A stretch of DNA of 64,000 nucleotides from Synechococcus sp. CS-1329 (GCF_025128055.1 NZ_JAHLYS010000012.1:1-64000); one strand, 5' to 3'; positions 19,742-28,268 are shown, counted from the stretch's first letter. Numbers and translations are program-made. The notes: generated by a model not told the origin, from the sequence alone.

Positions 19742-20290
19742 TCAGCTGTCGAGCAGACCCGGCGGCGGTGTGATCTCCAGCCAGCCTCCGGCGATGTCCA
19801 CCCGCGGCACGATCGCCTCCACAAAGGGAATCAGCGTCCGGCGGGTGGGCTCACCGCACAGCTCCACCTCCAGCAGGTCGTTGCCGGCATGGATCAGATC
19901 CACCACCGTGCCGATCACCTCGCCATGGGGTGCCAGGCGCACCTGCAGTCCCTGCAGATCGAGCAGGTGGAACTCCCCCTCCTGCAGCCGGGGCCGATCG
20001 CCCGCTTCCACCAGCAACTCCTGATGCACCAGCGCTTCGGCCTCTTCCCGCGTGCCGACCCCCTCCAGCCTGACCACGAACAGCTCCCGGCCGGGTAACT
20101 GACGGCCCGAGACCAGGCGCACGGCCCGCGCGGCCTCCTGGCCCCGTCGCAGCCAGCGCTGACCCGGCCGGGTGAAGCGTTCCGGGAAATCGGTGCGGGG
20201 CAGCACCCTCAGCTCGCCCTGCAGCCCCTGGGCCGCCACCACCTTGCCCACCACCAGCCACGCCTCCGCCGCGTCCGCTTCGCTCAGCAT
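19742..20290 (-). CDS. rimM: Ribosome maturation factor RimM
   Basis: RimM binds ribosomal protein S19 and assists 30S head assembly. With the ATG at 20290 it is 182 residues: an N-terminal RimM barrel ([17 protein letters not shown] and a later [18 protein letters not shown] region, quoted in part) and a C-terminal PRC-barrel with [20 protein letters not shown] and FVEAIVP. An ATG at 20344 would add 18 residues without family similarity. manC follows on the same strand. Confidence 0.93.
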   Translation of the reverse strand: MLSEADAAEAWLVVGKVVAAQGLQGELRVLPRTDFPERFTRPGQRWLRRGQEAARAVRLVSGRQLPGRELFVVRLEGVGTREEAEALVHQELLVEAGDRPRLQEGEFHLLDLQGLQVRLAPHGEVIGTVVDLIHAGNDLLEVELCGEPTRRTLIPFVEAIVPRVDIAGGWLEITPPPGLLDS

Positions 20291-20376
20291 CTGTTTCCCA
20301 TCGACTGAGCCGTCGCGCACCTGCGCCCCATCCTGCCGATCCACTCGCTACCGACCAACTGGCTGCCGATCGGCTC

Positions 20377-20382
20377 GATAAT
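20377..20382 (+). promoter_or_regulatory. Candidate -10 element for ndhS
   Basis: GATAAT lies 25 bases before the ndhS ATG, predicting transcription from about 20389 and a leader of roughly 18 bases. No convincing -35 was found. Confidence 0.4.
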
Positions 20383-20406
20383 GGAGGCACCTTCTGCGCT
20401 ACTGCC

Positions 20407-20610
20407 ATGGCCGCGGCTGATTCCTCCCCAGCAGATGCAGCGCCGGTGCTGCCCGGCACCACCGTGGTGGTCCGCGATGGGCGCTCGATCTACAACGGCT
20501 ACCGCGGCTTCGTGCAACGCATCAGCGGCAGCCAGGCGGCGGTGCTGTTTGAAGGCGGCAACTGGGACAAGCTGGTCACGATGCCTCTGAAGACCCTGGA
20601 AGCGGGCTGA
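20407..20610 (+). CDS. ndhS: NAD(P)H-quinone oxidoreductase subunit NdhS
   Basis: This is a 67-residue protein with an SH3-like fold. The core PGTTVVVRDGRSIYNGYRG and the strongly conserved VLFEGGNWDKLVT point to NdhS, the cyanobacterial/plastid NDH-1 subunit that helps dock reduced ferredoxin for cyclic electron flow. Length and the C-terminal LKTLE segment fit. It is a peripheral, cytoplasmic-side subunit. It overlaps the 3' end of convergent rnc by 35 bases. Identification is by motif only. Confidence 0.82.
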   Translation: MAAADSSPADAAPVLPGTTVVVRDGRSIYNGYRGFVQRISGSQAAVLFEGGNWDKLVTMPLKTLEAG

Positions 20611-21310
20611 TCGCCTCTCGCTGCTCCAGGGCCGAGCGGGCCGCCTGCTGCTCAGCATCGCGGCGGGAGCCCCCCCAGCCTTCTCCCACCGGCCTGTCCT
20701 GCAGATCCACCCAGCAGTGGAAGCGGCGCGGGTCGCCGTGGCGGCGGCTGCGCTCCTCGCTGCGGTAGTGGGGCAGGCCGAGCCCTTGCCCCTGGCTCCA
20801 TTCCTGCAGACCCGTCTTCCAGTTGTGGCGATAGGGATCGGCCAGCAGTTCCCTGGCGCTGCGCTGCCAGTGGGGGGTGAGCCAGCGGTGCACCGGATCC
20901 AGGCTGCCGGTGGCCTCGTAGAGCCCGCCGATCAGGGCCTCGCAGATCTCGGCGCGGATGGTCTGCCGCGCCGCCCGGTCCCCTGCCGCCACCGGGCCCA
21001 GGTGCAGGATCGCCTCGATTCCGCAGCGCTCCCCCAGCTCCGCCAGCCAGCGGTCGCTCACCAGCTGGGCCCGCAGGGCGGAGCGCTGGCCCACGTCCAT
21101 GGCCCTGTGATGACGCTCGAGATACTCCGCCGCCGCCAGGCGCAGCACGGCATCGCCGAGAAACTCCAGGCGCTCGTGGTTGAGCGGTCGGCCGGCGGAA
21201 CTGTGGGTGAGGGCCTCCTCGATCGGATCGAGGTCGGGCCCGAGCCCCGTGAGCCCGAGGCTGGCCAGGAACTCCACCAGGCGGCGGCGGCGCTCATCGC
21301 TCAGGGGCAC
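20576..21310 (-). CDS. rnc: Ribonuclease III
   Basis: RNase III cleaves double-stranded RNA in rRNA and mRNA processing. The frame stays open upstream, but that part is the rnpB gene, so the GTG at 21310 is the only sensible start (244 residues). The catalytic domain shows LTHSS, HERLEFLGDAVL (Glu49, Asp53) and AEICEALIGGLYEA (Glu121, Glu124). The position usually held by Asp in the second motif is Glu121. A double-stranded RNA-binding domain begins near NWKTGLQEW and ends at AEQQAARSAL. It follows rnpB by about 50 bases on the same strand, so the two may be co-transcribed. Confidence 0.93.
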   Translation of the reverse strand: MPLSDERRRRLVEFLASLGLTGLGPDLDPIEEALTHSSAGRPLNHERLEFLGDAVLRLAAAEYLERHHRAMDVGQRSALRAQLVSDRWLAELGERCGIEAILHLGPVAAGDRAARQTIRAEICEALIGGLYEATGSLDPVHRWLTPHWQRSARELLADPYRHNWKTGLQEWSQGQGLGLPHYRSEERSRRHGDPRRFHCWVDLQDRPVGEGWGGSRRDAEQQAARSALEQREAISPLPGSSEAS

Positions 21311-21357
21311 GGGGGCTTCGCGGACGGCCGTGGGCCTCTGTGGGCAGACCCGAAGGG

Positions 21358-21768
21358 GTGAAAGCAGGACATAAGCCGGGTTCTGTTCCAGCCCGCCGAG
21401 GCGGACCGGGGTGGGCATCTGTCTGGGACCGCCGTTACCGACGGCCTCGAGCGGCGCACTTGTGTCGGGACGGGTGTCATGGCCAACCGTTGTCCCTGGG
21501 CCTTGCTCCCAGCCGGGGTTTACCGAGCCAGCACCTCTCGATGCTGCTGGTGCGCTCTTACCGCACCCTTGCACCCTTGCCTGTGCGCCGGGCGAACCCG
21601 AGGCCATCGGCGGTGTGTTTCTGTGGCACTGTCCTCACGGTCACCCGCACTGGGCGTTACCCAGCAAGCCTGGCCATTGGGGAGCCCGGACTTTCCTCAA
21701 CCGAAGCCGGAGCCACCAGCCGAAACCGGCGTCACCCCTTCGATCGCGACCACCTCGCCTGCTTTCGA
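21358..21768 (-). ncRNA. rnpB: RNase P RNA (bacterial class A)
   Basis: This is the catalytic RNA that matures tRNA 5' ends. On the minus strand the universally conserved GAGGAAAGTCCGGGCTCC lies at 21698-21681 and the conserved 3' segment ACAGAACCCGGCTTAT at 21386-21371. The P1 helix closes the molecule: bases 21766-21758 pair perfectly with 21368-21360. That sets the ends to within a few bases and gives about 410 nucleotides, normal for cyanobacteria. A TAAAGT -10 box sits directly upstream. It lies head-to-head with tRNA-Arg and tail-to-head with rnc. Confidence 0.97.
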
Positions 21769-21773
21769 GATCA

Positions 21774-21806
21774 ACTTTAGGCCGGGTGGGGATCAGGACG
21801 GATAAT
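21774..21806. promoter_or_regulatory. Back-to-back -10 elements of rnpB and tRNA-Arg
   Basis: On the minus strand TAAAGT at 21779-21774 predicts a start near 21767, exactly at the rnpB P1 helix. On the plus strand GATAAT at 21801-21806 predicts a start near 21813, three bases before the tRNA. The two divergent promoters therefore share a gap of under 50 bases and their -35 regions must overlap. Confidence 0.45.
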
Positions 21807-21815
21807 GGGCCCGTT

Positions 21816-21889
<74 letters not shown>

Positions 21890-21975
21890 TCTGCCCACGT
21901 GGTAGGGAACGCTACCGGTGGTGGCCTTCCCAAACAGTGCTCCCTGGCTAGCGTGGGCGCGGCCGTGAACCCTGA

Positions 21976-22323
21976 ATGAACGAGCTTCACGATCTCCGTC
22001 TGCGCTTGCTGGTTCAGCAGGAGGGTGAACGGATCGCCCGCAGTCAGCCCGATGAGCTCGACCTCTCCGTCGTGCAGGCCCGCTGCCTCTGCTGGCTGGC
22101 CCTCCTGGCCGAAGTGCATCAGGAGCAGTCGGTCGAGGCGGAGCAACGGGGCGACATGGAGCAGGCGATGGGCTGGTTCGCCGACTCGATGCGCCTGCGC
22201 GATGTGATCCAGCTGGTGAGCTCGATCGAAATCCCGCTGCCCAGCATCCAGGAGGACGGCGACGACAGCGACGATGACGACGACCAGCTGGACCTGCTCG
22301 GCCCCTTCGATCGTCTGGTCTGA
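21976..22323 (+). CDS. Conserved-looking hypothetical protein, acidic tail
   Basis: A 115-residue soluble protein I do not recognise. It is rich in predicted helix up to about residue 85 (a Gln/Glu/Leu pattern with MEQAMGWFADSMRLRDVI) and then has a strongly acidic run (DGDDSDDDDD) before a short LLGPFDRLV end. No signal peptide or membrane segment. It sits alone between tRNA-Arg and another small unknown gene on the same strand. Codon use resembles its neighbours, so it is probably a real picocyanobacterial gene. Confidence 0.65.
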   Translation: MNELHDLRLRLLVQQEGERIARSQPDELDLSVVQARCLCWLALLAEVHQEQSVEAEQRGDMEQAMGWFADSMRLRDVIQLVSSIEIPLPSIQEDGDDSDDDDDQLDLLGPFDRLV

Positions 22324-22396
22324 GCCAGCAGGAGCTCTGGGCGGCGACCTTGAACATCCAATGCCATGATGGGCGTTAAGGAACCAAGGGAGCGCG

Positions 22397-22870
22397 GTGC
22401 CCGAAGAGCCCTGCCAATGCCCTGACTGCCAGCGGTTTTATCGGGAACACGACCGATTGATCCGCGAGAACCCCACACTGCGGCAGCAGCAGGAACTGAA
22501 CTGGGCGGCTCTGCAGTCGTTCCGCACCCTGGCCGGCCGGGTGCTCGAAGAGCTGCAAAAGTCCCAGAGCGACAGTGACGCTGAGGCCGTCGCCCCTCCA
22601 GCCGCCGCCGCAGCTTCTGCAGGCGAGCTGAGCTCCCCCGAGGAGGAGAGCCAGCAACAGGCGATCGCTGATCTGGAGAACATCAATGCTCACCTGTTCT
22701 CGATTGAAGCGCTGATGGAGCGCATCTTCGATGTGCGCGTGCCTGAGGACGTGGAGCAGAAATTCCGGGAGGTGGCCGGGGAACTGGCCCCCGACCCCCT
22801 CAATGCCGATCGCCTGCGCCTGAACCGGCTGCTGCACCAGACCCCCGACCTGCCGGACCACAGGCCCTGA
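22397..22870 (+). CDS. Hypothetical protein with N-terminal Cys-pair motif
   Basis: A 157-residue protein of unknown function with a GTG start at 22397; GGGAG-like purines lie upstream. The N-terminus CQCPDCQRFYREH carries three close cysteines and a following His, resembling a small zinc knuckle. A likely helical segment follows (LRQQQELNWAALQSFRTLAGRVLEEL, quoted in part), then an Ala/Pro/Ser-rich linker (residues about 63-85) and a second helical region ending in DRLRLNRLLHQ. It is convergent with the second glgP; an inverted repeat spans the junction. Confidence 0.65.
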   Translation: MPEEPCQCPDCQRFYREHDRLIRENPTLRQQQELNWAALQSFRTLAGRVLEELQKSQSDSDAEAVAPPAAAAASAGELSSPEEESQQQAIADLENINAHLFSIEALMERIFDVRVPEDVEQKFREVAGELAPDPLNADRLRLNRLLHQTPDLPDHRP

Positions 22871-22883
22871 GGTCTGGCAGGTC
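22847..22883. terminator. Inverted repeat at a convergent gene junction
   Basis: Bases 22847-22857 and 22873-22883 form an 11-base-pair stem with a single G-T wobble and a 15-base loop. It covers the stop of the plus-strand unknown gene and ends three bases before the stop of glgP on the minus strand. No T run follows on either strand, so any terminator function would be non-canonical. Confidence 0.35.
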
Positions 22884-22885
22884 CC

Positions 22886-25408
22886 TCAGTCGATCTCGCA
22901 GCTGATCGTCACCGGGAACGGCTCCGCCCGCCAGATGCGCTCGGCGTACTCACGGATGGAGCGGTCGCTGCTGAAGAAACCGGTGCGTGCTGTGTTCAGC
23001 AGGGACATCCGGTTCCAGGTGGTGCGATCGCCCCAGGTGGCGCTGACCGCGTCCTGGGCGCGCATGTACTCGCTGAAATCAGCCAGCACGTAGTAGGGAT
23101 CCCGGCCGGTGAGGTTGGCCAGCAGGGGCTTGAACAGCTCCGTGTCGCCATTGCTGAAGTGACCCTGCTCCACCAGCTGCAGCGCCTCCGGCAGCTCCGG
23201 GATGGAGTTGATCAGCTCCCAGGGGCGGTATCCACCAGCGCGCAGGGCCTCGATGCCGTCGGTGGTGTGGCCGAACAGGAAGAAGTTCTCAGCACCCACC
23301 TGCTCGCGGATCTCCACGTTGGCGCCATCGAGGGTGCCGATCGTGAGTGCTCCGTTCATGGCGAATTTCATGTTGCCGGTGCCGGAGGCCTCCAGGCCGG
23401 CGGTGGAGATCTGCTCAGAGAGGTCGGAAGCGGGGTAGACCCGCTGCCCCAGGCTGACGTTGTAATCGGGCAGGAACACCACCCGCAGCCGGCCGTCCAT
23501 GTCGGGGTCGGCGTTGACCGTTTCAGCGATGCCGTTGATAAAACGAATAATAAGTTTGGCCATGTAGTAGCCCGGCGCCGCCTTGCCGCCGAAGATCACC
23601 GTGCGCGGAGCGAGATGGTCGCCGAGGCCGTTCTTGATGCGCAGGTACTGGGCGATCACCTGCAGGGCATTCAGGTGCTGGCGCTTGTATTCGTGGATCC
23701 GCTTCACCTGCACGTCGAAGAGCGAGGAGGGATCCACCAGCAGGCCGCTCTGGCGATGGATGTACTGGGAGAGCTGACGCTTCACCGCCAGCTTGGTCTG
23801 GCCCCAGCGCTCCAGGAAGCCGGCATCGTTCTGAAAGGCCTCCAGCTTGCGCAGGTCGTCGAGGTTGCGGACCCAGTCCTGGCCGATCACCTCATCGAGC
23901 AGCTGTCGCAGCATCGGGTTGGCCAGGGCGATCCAGCGCCTCGGGGTGACGCCGTTGGTGACGTTGGTGAACTTTTCGGGCCAGAGCGAGGCGAATTCAG
24001 GAAACAGCTGCGTGCGCACCAGTTCGCTGTGCAGGGCCGCCACGCCGTTGACGTGGTGGGAGGCCACGGTGGCCAGGTGGGCCATCCGCACCGCCTTGCC
24101 GTCGTTCTCATCGATGATCGACACCCGCCGCAGCATCGTGTCGTTGCCCGGATGCTTCAGCCGCACCGTCTGCAGGAAGCGGCGGTTGATCTCGAAGATC
24201 AGCTCCAGGTGCCGCGGCAGGAGCGAGCCGAACAGATCCAGGCCCCATTTCTCCAGGGCCTCGGGCAGGAGGGTGTGGTTGGTGTAAGCCAGTGAACGGG
24301 TGGTGATGTCCCAGGCGGCATCCCAGCTCAGGTGCTTGTGATCGATCAGCAGCCGCATCAGCTCGGCCACAGCGATGGCCGGATGGGTGTCGTTCAGCTG
24401 CACCGACCAGTGCTCCGGAAAGTCGGTGATCGGCAGGTCCCGCAGCTCCAGGCTGCGCAGCATGTCCTGGAGGGAGCAGCTCACGAAGAAGTGCTGCTGC
24501 TTGAGGCGCAGGCGCCGGCCCTCATCGGTGCCGTCATTGGGGTAGAGCACCTTGGAGAGGGTTTCAGAGCCCACCTTTTCTTCCACGGCGCCGTAGTAGT
24601 CGCCGATGTTGAAGGAATAAAAATCGAAGCTCTCGGAGGCCTCCGCCTGCCAGAGCCGCAGGCGGTTGCAGGTGTTCACCCTGTAGCCCAGCACCGGCAC
24701 GTCGTGGGGAACACCGATGGCGTGCTCGGAGGGGATCCAGCGCACCCGATACTCCCCCTCGCTGTCGCGGTAGCTCTCGGTGCGGCCGCCGAAGCCGACG
24801 AAGCAGGCCTGGTCGGGGTGGGGCAGCTCCCACGGCCAGCCGCTCTTGAGCCACTTATCGGTGATCTCCACCTGCCAGCCGTCGCGGATCAGCTGGTCGA
24901 AGATCCCGAACTCGTAGCGGATGCCGTAGCCGGTGGCGGGGATCTCCAGGCTCGAGAGCGACTCCAGATAGCAGGCCGCCAGGCGGCCAAGCCCCCCATT
25001 GCCCAGACCCGGCTCCTCCTCCACCTCGAGGATCTCTTCAAGGGAATCGATCCCGAAACGGCGCAGGGCCTCGGCGGCTTCGTCCTGGATGCCGAGCATC
25101 AGCAGGTTGTTGCCCAGCTGGGGACCGATCAGGAATTCAGCCGAGAGGTAAGACACCACGCGGGTGGGCGTGGCCGAGATGGCCTCGATCCCCGCCAGAT
25201 AGCGGGTCATCAGCCGGTCACGCACCGCGTAGCTCAAGGCGACGTAGAGGTCGTGATGGCTGGCGGTGGGGGCGAGCTTGCCCAGTGTGTAAAAGAGGTG
25301 CTCGGTCATGCCGTCGAAGACGCCATCGGCCGTGAGGCCGTTGCGATCAGGGTCGGCAAAACAGCCCGGGGTGGGCAGCCTCAGCTGGCTGGGCGGAGCG
25401 TCGGTCAT
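22886..25408 (-). CDS. glgP: Glycogen/alpha-glucan phosphorylase (copy 2)
   Basis: This is a second PLP-dependent glucan phosphorylase of 840 residues. It shares all family landmarks with the copy at 10463 (EPGLGNGGLGRLAACY, QLNDTHPAIAVAELMR, GTGNMKFAMNGAL with PLP-Lys681) but differs across its length. It includes an N-domain insertion around GGRTESYRDSEGEYRVRW that copy 1 lacks. It stands as a single minus-strand gene. Many cyanobacteria keep two phosphorylases with different roles; here the copy 2 sequence looks closer to the standard bacterial enzyme. Confidence 0.96.
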   Translation of the reverse strand: MTDAPPSQLRLPTPGCFADPDRNGLTADGVFDGMTEHLFYTLGKLAPTASHHDLYVALSYAVRDRLMTRYLAGIEAISATPTRVVSYLSAEFLIGPQLGNNLLMLGIQDEAAEALRRFGIDSLEEILEVEEEPGLGNGGLGRLAACYLESLSSLEIPATGYGIRYEFGIFDQLIRDGWQVEITDKWLKSGWPWELPHPDQACFVGFGGRTESYRDSEGEYRVRWIPSEHAIGVPHDVPVLGYRVNTCNRLRLWQAEASESFDFYSFNIGDYYGAVEEKVGSETLSKVLYPNDGTDEGRRLRLKQQHFFVSCSLQDMLRSLELRDLPITDFPEHWSVQLNDTHPAIAVAELMRLLIDHKHLSWDAAWDITTRSLAYTNHTLLPEALEKWGLDLFGSLLPRHLELIFEINRRFLQTVRLKHPGNDTMLRRVSIIDENDGKAVRMAHLATVASHHVNGVAALHSELVRTQLFPEFASLWPEKFTNVTNGVTPRRWIALANPMLRQLLDEVIGQDWVRNLDDLRKLEAFQNDAGFLERWGQTKLAVKRQLSQYIHRQSGLLVDPSSLFDVQVKRIHEYKRQHLNALQVIAQYLRIKNGLGDHLAPRTVIFGGKAAPGYYMAKLIIRFINGIAETVNADPDMDGRLRVVFLPDYNVSLGQRVYPASDLSEQISTAGLEASGTGNMKFAMNGALTIGTLDGANVEIREQVGAENFFLFGHTTDGIEALRAGGYRPWELINSIPELPEALQLVEQGHFSNGDTELFKPLLANLTGRDPYYVLADFSEYMRAQDAVSATWGDRTTWNRMSLLNTARTGFFSSDRSIREYAERIWRAEPFPVTISCEID

Positions 25409-25638
25409 GGTCGCGGGGCGAGGAGAGGTGGAGCGGCGAAGCTGAACAGCGGCCGGCTGTGAGACGCGATGCCGTCCGGTCCGTGCATCTGATCAGTCTG
25501 GCCCAGCCACGTAGCGGGCGCTCCGCAGGCCGACCAGAGCGTTGGCCCTGCGCCGGGGTAGCCGCTTTCGGTGTGGATTCACTGATGGTGGTCAGAGATC
25601 AGTCTGGACGGATTCCAATTGCTGCCCCAGATCCCGTC

Positions 25639-25644
25639 TAACGT
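25639..25644 (+). promoter_or_regulatory. Candidate -10 element for the antiporter gene
   Basis: TAACGT lies 39 bases before the ATG at 25684 in the 275-base divergent gap between glgP and the antiporter. I see no other supported element in that gap. Confidence 0.3.
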
Positions 25645-25683
25645 CGCGGCCAACTTCATCCAAGCGACGCGCCACCCGCCCGC

Positions 25684-27024
25684 ATGACTTTCCCGACCCT
25701 GCTGCTTGAAATCGGCAACCACAATGTGGAGGTGGCCGAAACCCTGATCGGGGTCGGCCGCTTTCTGTTGATCTTCCTGGCTGCGCGAACCCTGGCTGAG
25801 CTGATGGTGCGCCTGCAGCTCCCCACCATCCTCGGCGAACTGGTGGCGGGGGTGCTGATCGGCCTCTCGGGCCTGCACCTGATTCTTCCCCCCGAAACCG
25901 GCGCGCAGCTGAGCACCTGGGTCACCTCCACCGTGGCCTCCCTCTCGTCACTGCCACCCAACGCGGTGGAGTCGATCTACATGGAGACCTTCCCCAATCT
26001 CCAGGCGGTGGCCACCCTCGGCCTGTTCGCCCTGCTGTTCCTCACCGGCCTCGAGAGTGAGCTCGATGAGCTGGTGGCGGTGGGAGCCCAGGCCACCACG
26101 GTGGCCATCACCGGCGTGGCGCTGCCCTTCGCCATGGGTACGTTCGGGCTGCTGTATTTCTTCCATGTGCCGCTGATCCCGGCGATCTTCGCTGGCGCGG
26201 CGATGACCGCCACCAGCATCGGCATCACCGCCAGCGTCTTCGGTGAGCTCAAATACCTCAAGACCCGCGAAGGCCAGACCGTCATCGGCGCCGCCGTGCT
26301 TGATGACATCCTCGGCATCGTCATCCTGGCCGTGGTGGTGGCCGTCGCCGGCGGCGGCGCCCTCGAGATCGGTCCGATCGTCAAGCTGCTGATCGCCGCG
26401 GCCCTGTTCGTGTCCCTCTCGCTGTTTCTCAGCCGCACCGCCGCCCCTGCCTTCGACTGGCTGCTGGATCGCCTCAAGGCCCCCGGTGAGGTGGTTGTCG
26501 CCTCCTTCGTGGTGCTCTGCCTCTGCTGCTTCGCCGCCCAGGCCATCGGCCTGGAGGCCGCCCTGGGGGCCTTCGCCGCCGGTCTGATCCTGAGCGGCTC
26601 CCGCCACACCTACGCGATTCAGGAAACGGTCAAGCCGCTGGTGTCGCTGTTCGCGACCATCTTCTTCGTCCTGATCGGCACCAGCATGGATCTCTCCGTG
26701 CTCAACCCGATGGATCCGGCCAACCGTCCGGGCCTGGTGATGGCCGCCTTCCTGCTGGTGGTGGCGATCATCGGCAAGGTGGCCTCCGGCTGGACCTACG
26801 TCAGCAAGGAAAAGACCAACCGCCTGGTGGTGGGTCTGGGGATGATGCCCCGCGGCGAAGTGGGCCTGATCTTCCTGGGCCTTGGCACCCAGGCTGGGCT
26901 GCTCACTCCGGCCTTGGAGGCGGCGATTCTGCTGATGGTGATCGGCACCACCTTCCTCTCGCCGATCCTGCTGCGGGTGGTGCTCAGTCGCGAGGAGAAG
27001 CTGCTGGCCGAGCAGATGGCCTGA
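25684..27024 (+). CDS. Cation:proton antiporter, CPA2 family (NhaS3/KefB-like)
   Basis: This is an integral membrane Na+(K+)/H+ antiporter of 446 residues with about 11-13 hydrophobic segments. Diagnostic stretches are LQLPTILGELVAGVLIG in the first transmembrane pair, ATSIGITASVFGEL and the DD motif AAVLDDILGIV that carries the transported ions. FFVLIGTSMDLS and a late MMPRGEVGLIFLGLG follow. It lacks the cytoplasmic TrkA-N domain of full KefB proteins, like NhaS3 of Synechocystis. A thylakoid or plasma-membrane location is possible. It is convergent with the next gene over a palindrome. Confidence 0.9.
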   Translation: MTFPTLLLEIGNHNVEVAETLIGVGRFLLIFLAARTLAELMVRLQLPTILGELVAGVLIGLSGLHLILPPETGAQLSTWVTSTVASLSSLPPNAVESIYMETFPNLQAVATLGLFALLFLTGLESELDELVAVGAQATTVAITGVALPFAMGTFGLLYFFHVPLIPAIFAGAAMTATSIGITASVFGELKYLKTREGQTVIGAAVLDDILGIVILAVVVAVAGGGALEIGPIVKLLIAAALFVSLSLFLSRTAAPAFDWLLDRLKAPGEVVVASFVVLCLCCFAAQAIGLEAALGAFAAGLILSGSRHTYAIQETVKPLVSLFATIFFVLIGTSMDLSVLNPMDPANRPGLVMAAFLLVVAIIGKVASGWTYVSKEKTNRLVVGLGMMPRGEVGLIFLGLGTQAGLLTPALEAAILLMVIGTTFLSPILLRVVLSREEKLLAEQMA

Positions 27025-27034
27025 GGGCCCTCAG
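27021..27034. terminator. Palindrome holding both stop codons of a convergent pair
   Basis: CTGAGGGCCCTCAG is a perfect 14-base palindrome. The plus-strand stop (27022-27024) and the minus-strand stop (27031-27033) are symmetrical parts of it. It may act as a bidirectional stop for transcription, but no T tract is present. Confidence 0.35.
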
Positions 27035-27333
27035 CCTTCGTCGTTGCGGCTGGAGGAGGCCACTGCCCAGAACGCTCCAGCCAGCACCGCCATCAGCCCG
27101 AGGCTGGCGGCCCAGCTGGGGCTGAGGATCAGGCTCAGCATGAGCTGAGTGATCGCCCCCACCGCAAAGGCCAGCAGCACGCTGCTCGTCACCAGCACGA
27201 TCTGACGCAACCCCTCTGAGAGCGCCCCCTCGCTGAGGGCCTCCTCCAGCCGGGCCAGCGGCACAGAGAGGGGCAGGTACAACGCCAGAGCCCAGAGGGC
27301 TGTTCCCGGCAGCAGGCTGGACACGTCGAGCAC
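27031..27333 (-). CDS. Small membrane protein of unknown function
   Basis: A 100-residue protein with a GTG start. Three hydrophobic stretches are visible: residues about 8-25, 45-68 and 72-92. They are joined by a short acidic amphipathic loop (RLEEALSEGALSEGLRQ), and the protein ends in SSSRNDEG. I do not recognise a family. It lies between the antiporter (convergent) and an alpha/beta hydrolase (divergent, 17 bases away). Composition is typical of a small picocyanobacterial membrane protein. Confidence 0.65.
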   Translation of the reverse strand: MLDVSSLLPGTALWALALYLPLSVPLARLEEALSEGALSEGLRQIVLVTSSVLLAFAVGAITQLMLSLILSPSWAASLGLMAVLAGAFWAVASSSRNDEG

Positions 27334-27350
27334 GGAGCGAAGCCCCCGAA

Positions 27351-28268
27351 GTGATCCCTAGCATCGACGACCAAGCCACACCTGCGTTGAACGGCCCCTG
27401 CTCTGAGCCCTGGATCCATGCAGGCCATGGAGTCCACGCCCTGGCCAGTCGACCATCGCAGCCCCAGGGCCCGGCCGTGCTGCTGGTGCATGGCTTCGGC
27501 GCCTCCACCGACCACTGGCGCTACAACATCCCTGCGCTGGGCGAGCGCCATGAGGTGCACGCCGTCGATCTGCTGGGCTTTGGCCGCAGTGCCAAGCCCG
27601 AGGGTCTGCCCTATGGCGGTGGTCTGTGGCGTGACCAGCTGGTGGCCTACGTGCGTGAGCGGATCGGCCGCCCCACGGTGCTGGTGGGCAATTCCCTCGG
27701 TGGTTTTGCGGCCCTGGCCGCCGGGGCCGCCCTGGGCGACGAGGCGGCCGGGGTGGTGCTGATCAATGCCGCCGGTCCCTTCAGCGACGAGCAGGCCGAA
27801 CCCAGCGGCTGGGGCGCCATCACCAAGCGCACGATCGGTGCTGCCCTGTTGCGCAGTCCGGTGCTGCAACGGCTGTTGTTCGAGAATCTGCGCCGTCCGG
27901 CCACGATCCGGCGCACCCTCAATCAGGTCTACATCGATCGCACCAACGTGGATGAGGCGCTGGTGGAGGCGATCCGGCGGCCGTCGCTGGACCCCGGCGC
28001 CTTCGGGGTGTTCCGCACGGTGTTCGACATTCCCCGCGGCCAGCCCCTGGATGAACTCTTTGCCCAGCTCCAGGTGCCCCTGCTGCTGCTCTGGGGCATC
28101 CGCGACCCCTGGATCAACGCCGCCGGGCGCCGCGCTGCCTTCCAGCGCCATTCCCCAGCCGCCACCACGGAGGTGGTGCTCGACGCCGGCCACTGCCCCC
28201 ACGATGAAGTGCCCGCCCAGGTGAACGCCGCCCTGCTGGAGTGGCTGGCAAGCCTGCCCGATGCCTGA
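27351..28268 (+). CDS. Alpha/beta hydrolase
   Basis: This is a 305-residue alpha/beta-hydrolase-fold enzyme. Features are the oxyanion region VLLVHGFGAS, the nucleophile elbow GNSLGG with catalytic Ser, an acid near the phrase LLLWGIRDPWI, and the catalytic His in DAGHCPHDE. No signal peptide. The substrate cannot be predicted; it resembles chlorophyll-, lipid- or haloalkane-type members of the superfamily. The listed start is a GTG. A TAGCAT -10-like word at 27359-27364 would instead favour an in-frame TTG at 27387, so the first 12 residues are uncertain. Confidence 0.85.
   Translation: MIPSIDDQATPALNGPCSEPWIHAGHGVHALASRPSQPQGPAVLLVHGFGASTDHWRYNIPALGERHEVHAVDLLGFGRSAKPEGLPYGGGLWRDQLVAYVRERIGRPTVLVGNSLGGFAALAAGAALGDEAAGVVLINAAGPFSDEQAEPSGWGAITKRTIGAALLRSPVLQRLLFENLRRPATIRRTLNQVYIDRTNVDEALVEAIRRPSLDPGAFGVFRTVFDIPRGQPLDELFAQLQVPLLLLWGIRDPWINAAGRRAAFQRHSPAATTEVVLDAGHCPHDEVPAQVNAALLEWLASLPDA

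Noticed and set aside
21311-21607. N-terminal extension of the RNase III frame
   Set aside because: The extension is the translated 3' half of rnpB, whose conserved RNA segments and P1 helix are clear; RNase III similarity starts after 21310.
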